This document shows, one piece after another, positions 1 through 4,763 of a DNA stretch of 5,906 bases. Positions within the stretch are counted from its first letter, which is position 1; the number at the start of each line of letters is the position of its first letter. This DNA comes from Candidatus Sulfotelmatobacter sp. (GTDB taxonomy: Bacteria; Acidobacteriota; Terriglobia; Terriglobales; Acidobacteriaceae), in assembly GCA_030049565.1 (NCBI GenBank), contig JASIKQ010000271.1, forward strand, positions 1 through 5,906, read 5' to 3'. Both the position numbers and the translations under genes were made by a program. The notes below the pieces were generated by a model, which saw only the letters and a program-made list of their open reading frames with translations, did not search any database and was not told the origin of the DNA.

Positions 1-536
1 CTCAGCGCCTCCCGCGCGGTCATGGTGCGCTCGGAATTCGGATCTTTAATGAACTTACATCCCGGCACATGAAACAGCTTCTCGCCATCCGAAACCACCA
101 CCTGAAGATCGGGAGGAATATTCTTCCCCGGGTCCGCATGTTGTGACCTGAAATAAGTTCTGAAACTCACCGAATTCGTCAGCCTCACTCCTCCAGCAAT
201 CAACAATAGCGCCGCCACCGGAATCAGCCACGCCGACCAGCTCGACCACCATTGCCGATGCCCGCGAAAATCCTGCGCCAGGCCTCGCTCAATCCGCTTC
301 TCCAAGCGAACGCTGAAGCCTGCCGGCACGTCCAACATGCGCTCATCACCGTACAGCCTGACCACATTCCGCGTCCCCGCCAGCACCGAAGCGCATCGCC
401 GACAGGTCTTGAAATGCTCCTCCATCCCCGAACGCAGTCCGGGGTCGACATCTCCATCGACGTAATTCGAAATCTCGCGCCACAGCAGTTCGCAATTCAC
501 CATTTTTTGGTTCGACATGTTCTGGTTATCTACCAT
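1..536 (-). CDS. Zinc-finger (zf-HC2) membrane-anchored anti-sigma factor, 3' end outside window
   Basis: Reading the minus strand from ATG at 536 gives 178 open codons with no stop before the left edge, so the gene is partial. Residues C15, H41, C45 and C48 form the H-x3-C-x2-C zinc site of anti-sigma factors (HFKTCRRC at 41-48). A hydrophobic segment at about 100-117 (preceded by WWSSWSAW) is a single membrane helix; the remaining 60-plus residues should lie outside the cytoplasm. Near the edge, FHVPGC (155-160) followed by MTAREAL (172-178) resembles the first half of an Ada-like metal-binding module (H-x3-C, then a Cys pair that would lie beyond the edge). The start at 536 overlaps the sigma stop (530-532) by 7 nt and has AAGGGA 8 nt upstream; a second in-frame ATG at 518 has no good ribosome site. 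By family knowledge it binds and inhibits the adjacent sigma factor. Partnership is inferred from overlap. Confidence 0.88.
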   Translation of the reverse strand, partial: MVDNQNMSNQKMVNCELLWREISNYVDGDVDPGLRSGMEEHFKTCRRCASVLAGTRNVVRLYGDERMLDVPAGFSVRLEKRIERGLAQDFRGHRQWWSSWSAWLIPVAALLLIAGGVRLTNSVSFRTYFRSQHADPGKNIPPDLQVVVSDGEKLFHVPGCKFIKDPNSERTMTAREAL

Positions 537-1195
537 GGCTTGGTTCCCTTCTCGAATGGAAGCCGGCTGAACCACCCCTGCTCCCACCCGGCGGCCAGCA
601 GATCGCGCAGCATCAGCCGCGCCCGTAGCAGTCGTGTCTTTACCGACGCTACTGAAATTCCCAGCGCCCCGGCCGTTTCCTGAATGTTCAGGTGCTCCAT
701 ATCCCTGAGCACGAAAACCTCGCGATATTTTCGGTCGAGCGACGCCAGCGCCTTGGCCAGATGCTGCCGCACTTCCTTGCGCTCCAGCGCCTCCGAAGGT
801 ATCTCGCGCCAGTCAGCAAACTCCCGCGGCGCATATTCGCTCCCTTCCTCGCCCGGACCGGAGCGATGTCCGTCAATGCCCTCCATAACCACCGTCCGCT
901 CCCTTCGCCGCCGCATCAGCGCCTCGTTCACTGTGATCTGAATCAGCCACGTGCTGAATCGCGCCTCCGCCCGAAACTGCCCGATATTGGCGATCGCCTT
1001 CAGCATCGCCTCCTGCGCCGCGTCTTCCGCATCGTGCTCGTTGTGGAGAATTGCCAATGCCGCAGCGTAGACCCGCCGCTCATAAGGCCGGACCAGTTCG
1101 TAAAACAATTCCCGCTGGCCGCCTTGCACGGCCACAATCAAATCCTGCTCGCGACTGTGAATAGCCTGTTGCGAGTTCAGAACGGCGTCATTCAA
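530..1195 (-). CDS. ECF-type RNA polymerase sigma factor (sigma-70 family)
   Basis: The 221-residue protein has the two-domain layout of extracytoplasmic function sigma factors. Region 2 spans about residues 28-97, with the core-binding stretch HDAEDAAQEAMLKA (54-67) and the -10 recognition part around FRAEARFSTWL (74-84) and NEALMRRRR (90-98). A charged linker (about 100-140) leads to region 4, with LDRKYREVFVLRD (153-165) and the helix-turn-helix at about 169-191 (ISVASVKTRLLRAR). No region 1 or 3 is present, as expected. The start is TTG at 1195: no ATG or GTG lies between the upstream in-frame stop and region 2, and a good AAGGA site precedes it. Its stop overlaps the anti-sigma start, so it is probably held inactive by that protein. 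The target regulon cannot be told from here; autoregulation is usual in the family, but I could not identify a clear ECF promoter upstream. Confidence 0.93.
   Translation of the reverse strand: MNDAVLNSQQAIHSREQDLIVAVQGGQRELFYELVRPYERRVYAAALAILHNEHDAEDAAQEAMLKAIANIGQFRAEARFSTWLIQITVNEALMRRRRERTVVMEGIDGHRSGPGEEGSEYAPREFADWREIPSEALERKEVRQHLAKALASLDRKYREVFVLRDMEHLNIQETAGALGISVASVKTRLLRARLMLRDLLAAGWEQGWFSRLPFEKGTKPW
545..550 (-). promoter_or_regulatory. Ribosome binding site deciding the anti-sigma start
   Basis: AAGGGA on the minus strand lies 8 nt before the ATG at 536 and inside the last codons of the sigma gene. It favours the overlapping start at 536 over the ATG at 518 and indicates translational coupling of sigma and anti-sigma. 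Confidence 0.6.
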
Positions 1196-1202
1196 GATGT
1201 GA

Positions 1203-1209
1203 CTTCCTT
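1203..1209 (-). promoter_or_regulatory. Ribosome binding site supporting a TTG start
   Basis: AAGGAAG on the minus strand, with the AGGA core 9 nt before the TTG at 1195. The only in-frame alternative, an internal Met at residue 64, would remove most of sigma region 2, so this site decides the start. Confidence 0.6.
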
Positions 1210-1255
1210 CATCGCGTACGCTGAGGCTTTTGAGAACACGGCTAAGAGACAGGGC

Positions 1256-1750
1256 TTAACCTTGTGCTGCCGGCGCCGACCAATCAACCGGCAATTTTCT
1301 CCCTTCAACAAATGCAGCCAGATTCTGGAACACCGTTTTCCAGGCACGAACGTGCCACGCACGCGCTTCAGCCCACCTTTCATCCTCTAGCCAGCCGGTG
1401 TGGGTCACACGAACGATTGTTTTCTCGGCACTGGTCGCGAAGCTCACAGCTACGTGCGTGGGGGGCGGAGGCGGCACCGCATCTTCGTTCATTAAATCAT
1501 CGAATATACTCGGGCCTCGCCACGTGAATCCGAGCCATCGCTGCGGCTGAATGAAAGTAATTCGGCATCCCAGGGTGCTCTGGCGCTCGGCATGAGCGAG
1601 ATCCCAAAAGAGCTCATATGGCCCACCCCGTTTCGGCACAACGTTGGCTCTCAGGGCAAACCATGGGCAAAGTTGTTCGGGATCAGTCCACGCACGCCAG
1701 ACACGATCAAGCGGAGCATTCAGGGTCTCTTCGATAGTTATAGCTTCCAT
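1256..1750 (-). CDS. SRPBCC / AHSA1-like (START superfamily) domain protein
   Basis: This 164-residue protein is a single-domain member of the SRPBCC fold, close to the Activator of Hsp90 ATPase homologue 1-like family. The opening ITIEETLNAPLDRVWRAWTD (4-23) is the typical first strand and helix, with the hallmark A-P-x2-x-V-W-x-A-W-T-D-P-E pattern. WLGFTWRG lies mid-protein, and THTGWLEDERWAEARAWHVRAWKTVFQNL is the usual C-terminal long helix with G-W and a conserved Trp. The length is normal for the family. These proteins bind hydrophobic ligands in a central cavity; the substrate here is unknown. ATG at 1750 is preceded by GAAGG about 6 nt upstream. It lies 60 nt upstream of the sigma gene on the same strand and may share its transcript. 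There is no sign of truncation. Confidence 0.85.
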   Translation of the reverse strand: MEAITIEETLNAPLDRVWRAWTDPEQLCPWFALRANVVPKRGGPYELFWDLAHAERQSTLGCRITFIQPQRWLGFTWRGPSIFDDLMNEDAVPPPPPTHVAVSFATSAEKTIVRVTHTGWLEDERWAEARAWHVRAWKTVFQNLAAFVEGRKLPVDWSAPAAQG

Positions 1751-1831
1751 GCGCGCCCTTCAGCAGAATCTCAACTTAAGTTTGCGCCAAGTCTACCGGC
1801 TGCCAGTGTGGCTTCCTTGGTCGCAACAACG

Positions 1832-1877
1832 GGTCGTTCGTCGTTAGCTTTTAGCTAGCGACCAAAGACGAACGACC
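1832..1877. repeat. Compound inverted repeat (nested hairpin) between genes
   Basis: An 11-bp perfect inverted repeat, GGTCGTTCGTC (1832-1842) and GACGAACGACC (1867-1877), encloses a second 9-bp pairing, TCGTTAGCT (1841-1849) with AGCTAGCGA (1853-1861), that closes on a 3-nt loop with one imperfect pair. The two stems share two bases, so the structure would be a nested or slipped cruciform. A related copy, GGCGAACGGA (1881-1890), follows 14 nt after GACGAACGAC. It lies 24 nt beyond the cytochrome b561 stop on that gene's strand. No T-run follows in that direction, so an ordinary intrinsic terminator is not well supported; a dispersed intergenic repeat or a transcript 3'-end stabiliser is as likely. 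Confidence 0.6.
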
Positions 1878-1900
1878 GAGGGCGAACGGACGGTGTTTGT

Positions 1901-2608
1901 TCAATATTCCGGGTCCTTCTTCCACCCCGTTAGCATGGAAACAAAGTTGTTCCACCCATGCAGAATCACCATCACGAGATGCCCTAAAACGAAGGCCAGC
2001 ATCGCCCACATCACCGCGAAATGCCATATGCGCGCATAATGAAAGCCTCCCATCATCCACGCCAGCCAGGAAAACTGTATCGGCTTCCATACCGCAAATC
2101 CCGTGGCCACCGACAAAATGCCGAGCACAATCACCGCGGCGTAAGCCTGCTTTTGCAGCGCATTGTAAGCCTCGCGCGCTGGCGGCTTGGGACCGAAAAA
2201 GAAATAATGCCTCACCATCGGCCAGACGCCCGGAGCATCGCGATGCGTGAACAAAATCTGCCGGTAGTTCCCGCTGAAAATCTGATACGCCAGATAAAGC
2301 ACGCCGGTCCCCATATAAATCCACATGAAGGTCATGTGCCATTGCAGCGCCCCGCCCAGCCATCCGCCAATGGCAAACGCTTTCGGCCAATGCAACAAAT
2401 CTTTCTGCGGAATCTTCGCCCCGAAACTGGGAAAAGCCCGAAAAATCTGCAAGCCGCTGCCTGCCATCACAAACAGGGCCACGGTATTAATCCAATGGCA
2501 AAGCCGCACCACCAGCGGATGCTCGTACACTGCCCGCCCTACCACCACCGGCGTCTCATCCCCGGTTTTTTTCTCTTTTTCTATGACTTCGATGACCGTA
2601 CTACTCAT
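1901..2608 (-). CDS. Cytochrome b561-type membrane subunit (di-haem b, four helices)
   Basis: The 235-residue integral membrane protein fits the cytochrome b/b561 family found as membrane anchors of hydrogenases and molybdoenzymes. Membrane segments lie at about 40-57, 80-108, 156-174 and 194-216. Candidate haem b ligands are H38 (in RLCHWIN), H91 (in LQWHMTF), H196 (in IWHFAV) and H210 (in LGHLVM); the spacing matches the usual pairs on helices 1, 2 and 4. The first 27 residues are polar and cytoplasmic. I place the start at ATG 2608, with AGGG 8 nt upstream and the family's normal length; an in-frame ATG at 2698 would add 30 basic residues and overlap the upstream gene by 19 nt. It follows the molybdopterin oxidoreductase by 71 nt on the same strand, so it probably moves electrons between the quinone pool and that enzyme. 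The electron-transfer partner is inferred from context. Confidence 0.87.
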   Translation of the reverse strand: MSSTVIEVIEKEKKTGDETPVVVGRAVYEHPLVVRLCHWINTVALFVMAGSGLQIFRAFPSFGAKIPQKDLLHWPKAFAIGGWLGGALQWHMTFMWIYMGTGVLYLAYQIFSGNYRQILFTHRDAPGVWPMVRHYFFFGPKPPAREAYNALQKQAYAAVIVLGILSVATGFAVWKPIQFSWLAWMMGGFHYARIWHFAVMWAMLAFVLGHLVMVILHGWNNFVSMLTGWKKDPEY

Positions 2609-2679
2609 TTGCTTTACCCTGTGTAACCGCGTGCCTCTGTGTTGTTGCCCTTGCTCTTTTCTTGCCTCGCCCGCCCACC

Positions 2680-3387
2680 TTACAACCCGTAAAACCACGA
2701 ATACCCCTGATCCTCCCAGTACCCCACCCTATCGAGCAGGTGCGTCACCTTCAAATCTGTCAAGTACTTCGCCTGCTTGTACCCAATCTTCGTCGGAATC
2801 TGCAAGCGCAGCGGCGCCCCATGCTCGCGCGTCAGCGGCCGCTCATACATCTCATAACAAAGCAGAGTCTGCGGATGCATCGCCGTCGCCATATCCAGCG
2901 ATTCGTAATAATCGTCAGCGCAATTCACCGTGATAAATCGAGCCGCCGGATCCGCACCCACCATCCGCAAAAAATCTGCGAGCCGCGCGCCCCCAAAGTT
3001 CCCAATCACATCCCACCCTTCAACACAAACATGCCGGGTGTTCTGCGTCAGGCGCGGCAAAGCCTGTATCTGCGCCAGCGTGTAATCCCCCGGCTTCTCG
3101 ACCGCGCCGCTGACGGTCAGAGTCCAGTTCTCAAAAATCACTCCCGGATCATCCACGTCATAAGTATTAAGAGGGAACTTATCGAATGGAGTGACTTCAG
3201 AATTGTTGAATGTCGTCGCCAAATGCCCGCGCCGGAACAGCCGCGCTCCCATCCAGTCGCTGAAGCGCAATCCCCTCTTCAGCAGTCCCTCCTGCAGGCT
3301 TGGAATGGCAAACGCGCCCAGCGCCAACACCGGCGTCAGTTTCAGCAGCTCCCGCCTGCTGTTCTGCCGAAATTTCTTCTCATCCAT
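2680..3387 (-). CDS. Tat-exported molybdopterin-dependent oxidoreductase (sulfite oxidase / MsrP fold)
   Basis: This 235-residue protein has the sulfite oxidase-family molybdenum cofactor domain. The N terminus carries a twin-arginine signal, SRRELLKL (10-17) followed by a hydrophobic stretch to about residue 31, so the folded enzyme should be exported or anchored at the outer face of the inner membrane. C121 in RHVCVEGW (118-125) is the expected molybdenum ligand, in the family context VCVEGWDVIGNFGGARLADFL. YYESLDM (160-166) and PTKIGYKQAKYL (198-209) are further family motifs around the cofactor. It lacks the C-terminal dimerisation domain of true sulfite oxidases and is shorter than E. 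coli MsrP (about 330 residues). ATG at 3387 has AAGGA 7 nt upstream. The next gene is a haem b membrane protein. The substrate (sulfite, methionine sulfoxide or another oxide) cannot be read from the sequence. Confidence 0.92.
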   Translation of the reverse strand: MDEKKFRQNSRRELLKLTPVLALGAFAIPSLQEGLLKRGLRFSDWMGARLFRRGHLATTFNNSEVTPFDKFPLNTYDVDDPGVIFENWTLTVSGAVEKPGDYTLAQIQALPRLTQNTRHVCVEGWDVIGNFGGARLADFLRMVGADPAARFITVNCADDYYESLDMATAMHPQTLLCYEMYERPLTREHGAPLRLQIPTKIGYKQAKYLTDLKVTHLLDRVGYWEDQGYSWFYGL

Positions 3388-3578
3388 GGTCCGGTCCTTC
3401 GTTGCTCACGCAGATCGGATTCGCAGCATCAAAGAAAGTTTCGTGGAGGACCCCATTGCGGAAATCATACGCTGTGCATGGATTTTTGGTCTTCGGTGGG
3501 ATAGGGAACGTTGGAAGCCGCAGGTTTGAGGTGCGCTGCTGAGGTCCGGGGCGATCCAGATAAGTCAGCCCAAAATAA

Positions 3579-3614
3579 CGAGCGCCTCGATCTCGATTAA
3601 GACCGAGGCGCCCG
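3579..3614. repeat. Strong GC-rich hairpin in the intergenic region
   Basis: CGAGCGCCTCG (3579-3589) pairs with CGAGGCGCCCG (3604-3614) over 11 positions with a single mismatch, around a 14-nt loop. On the minus strand the stem is followed by TTATTTT, which looks like a weak intrinsic terminator; on the plus strand it is followed by C-rich sequence. As it lies about 190 nt upstream of the molybdoenzyme start with no gene before it, it may be a leader structure, an attenuator or the end of a short transcript. Confidence 0.45.
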
Positions 3615-3674
3615 GGCAGCCCTCCCCCAGAACTGCTCACTGGTCAAAGTAAATGCTCGCAACCGTCTTGCAAA

Positions 3675-3690
3675 TGGCACTCTGGTGCCA
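3675..3690. repeat. Perfect interrupted palindrome, possible operator
   Basis: TGGCAC (3675-3680) and GTGCCA (3685-3690) form a perfect 6-bp inverted repeat with a 4-bp spacer, TCTG. The size and symmetry suit a dimeric regulator site between the two divergent operons. No regulator is encoded beside it, and an arrangement of this size can arise by chance. Confidence 0.3.
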
Positions 3691-3779
3691 TCGAATACCA
3701 CAAAAGTGCTAGTCCAGCAACTCTCTGCAAACACGGTATTTAATTCCACCTGCCGAGGTGCCAACTCGGTCAGCCACGG

Positions 3780-3807
3780 TCAAGACGGGCTCACTTCCAG
3801 CCGATGA
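3780..3807 (+). promoter_or_regulatory. Candidate flagellar sigma-28 (FliA)-like promoter
   Basis: GCCGATGA (3800-3807) matches the sigma-28 -10 consensus GCCGATAA at 7 of 8 positions. TCAAGACG (3780-3787) is a partial match to the -35 consensus TAAAGTTT, with a 12-nt spacer against the usual 11. Transcription would begin near 3814, leaving a leader of about 20 nt before the ATG at 3837. The downstream genes include motA and motB, which are typical sigma-28 targets in other bacteria. The weak -35 and the spacer keep this tentative. Confidence 0.3.
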
Positions 3808-3836
3808 ACTATTCATAGGCACCACCTCGCACTCCT

Positions 3837-4760
3837 ATGTCTGCCTTCCAGGATCCCGATACCTACCGCGACATCCTCAACCGCCTCCAGGTCGGCGTCT
3901 GTGTCCTCGATCTGCAGAAAAGAATCGTCTTTTGGAGTGATGGCGCCGAACAGCTTACCGGCTATACCCGCAGTGAAGTGATCGGCCATTCCTGCTGTGA
4001 CAATATTCTTCAGCACTGCAATCAGAAAAGCTGCGAAATGTGCGATGAGAAATGCCCCATCGAAGTCGCCCTGCACGACGCTCAGCCCTTCGAATCCAAC
4101 GGCTTCATTCACCACCAATCCGGACACCGCATTCCAGTTCACACCTGGACCATTCCCCTGCGCGACAAGAACGGCTTCATCATCGGCATCATACAAACTT
4201 TCGACGGACAATTTGCCGCCAAGCCTCCCGATCCAAAAGAGCACAGTCTCAAACAGCGCGGCTGGCTCGATGAAGTCACCGACCTGCCCGCCCAGGCGAT
4301 CATGTACTCGCACCTGCGTGAAGCCATCGCCACCTTCACCGAGCTGCACATTCCCTTCGCGGTCATCCTCGTGGATTTTCCCGACCTCGATCAGTTCCGC
4401 GCACGCTACGGCCAGGGCGCGGCCCGCTCTATTCTGCAAGTGCTGTCTCGCACCATGCGCAACACCGTCTGGCCCACCGACTTTGTCGGCCGCTGGAGCG
4501 AAGGCCGCTTTCTCGTCATTCTGATGGGCTCGAGCGAGGAAGCTCTCCACGCCATCGCCTCCCGAATGTTCCGCATGTTGGACAATGCAACCATTATGTG
4601 GTGGGGAGAAGAATTATCCGTTCGCGGTTGCCTCGGCCCCGCCGCCGCTCAGAAAGGAGACAATCTCGAATCCATCTTGCAACGCGCCCAGCGCTCTCTC
4701 GAAGAATCCGCCCAATTGGCCAAACACGCCGCTGCCGGTGATCCTGAAGGTGAGGACTGA
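3837..4760 (+). CDS. PAS domain protein with degenerate GGDEF domain, stator-linked
   Basis: The 307-residue soluble protein has an N-terminal PAS domain (about 8-125: VCVLDLQKRIVFWSDGAEQLTGY at 21-43, GHRIPV at 96-101, GFIIGIIQTF at 113-122). It carries a Cys-rich loop with C53, C54, C61, C66, C69 and C73, ending in the C-P pair common in PAS-GGDEF proteins. A GGDEF-fold domain follows (about 145-296): DEVTDLPAQ (145-153) corresponds to the usual D-x-L-T-G-L-x-N, D180 to the first metal Asp, and VGRWSEGRFLVIL (217-229) to the G-G-D-E-F strand, here S-E-G-R-F. With the signature lost, cyclase activity is unlikely; it may bind a nucleotide or a partner protein. No membrane segment or signal peptide is seen. 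The ATG at 3837 lacks a good ribosome site. Its stop lies 3 nt before motA, so it belongs to the stator operon. A role in motility control is inferred. Confidence 0.85.
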   Translation: MSAFQDPDTYRDILNRLQVGVCVLDLQKRIVFWSDGAEQLTGYTRSEVIGHSCCDNILQHCNQKSCEMCDEKCPIEVALHDAQPFESNGFIHHQSGHRIPVHTWTIPLRDKNGFIIGIIQTFDGQFAAKPPDPKEHSLKQRGWLDEVTDLPAQAIMYSHLREAIATFTELHIPFAVILVDFPDLDQFRARYGQGAARSILQVLSRTMRNTVWPTDFVGRWSEGRFLVILMGSSEEALHAIASRMFRMLDNATIMWWGEELSVRGCLGPAAAQKGDNLESILQRAQRSLEESAQLAKHAAAGDPEGED

Positions 4761-4763
4761 CTG

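Larger units (their letters stand above)
3388..3836. other. Divergent intergenic region between the molybdoenzyme and motility operons
   Basis: About 450 bp separate two divergent gene sets. An open frame on the minus strand (3380-3640) would encode 86 residues, but its composition shows no recognisable domain and it overlaps a strong hairpin, so I do not call it a gene. The region must hold the promoters of both sides. Visible structures are a GC-rich hairpin (3579-3614), an interrupted palindrome (3675-3690), overlapping small hairpins (3747-3769) and a possible sigma-28-like promoter (3780-3807). Confidence 0.6.

Noticed and set aside
692..1390. Plus-strand open frame of 232 codons opposite the sigma gene
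   Set aside because: It spans the sigma gene, the intergenic gap and part of the SRPBCC gene in antisense. It is Arg/Leu/Pro-rich with no domain, so it is a shadow frame.
1773..1782. 10-bp palindrome AACTTAAGTT upstream of the SRPBCC gene
   Set aside because: A perfect 10-bp palindrome is expected several times by chance in a window of this size, and no matching promoter elements were found around it.
1832..1877. Intrinsic terminator for the cytochrome b561 gene
   Set aside because: The stem is strong, but no T-run follows on the minus strand, so it is listed as an inverted repeat instead.
2609..2698. Longer cytochrome b561 form starting at ATG 2698
   Set aside because: It would add 30 basic, unconserved-looking residues and overlap the upstream stop; the ATG at 2608 has an acceptable ribosome site and gives a normal family length.
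3380..3640. Minus-strand open frame of 86 codons between the divergent operons
   Set aside because: No recognisable domain, overlaps the start of the molybdoenzyme gene and a strong hairpin, and the composition looks like non-coding DNA.
3675..3690. Sigma-54 promoter suggested by TGGCAC followed by TGCC
   Set aside because: The -12 element would need TTGC about 5 nt after TGGCAC; here the bases are TGCC and the spacing is one short. The palindrome explains the match better.
3813..4550. Long minus-strand open frame of 245 codons opposite the PAS-GGDEF gene
   Set aside because: It is antisense to a clear PAS/GGDEF protein. The translation is Gly/Ala/Asp-rich without a domain, typical of the shadow of a GC-rich gene.
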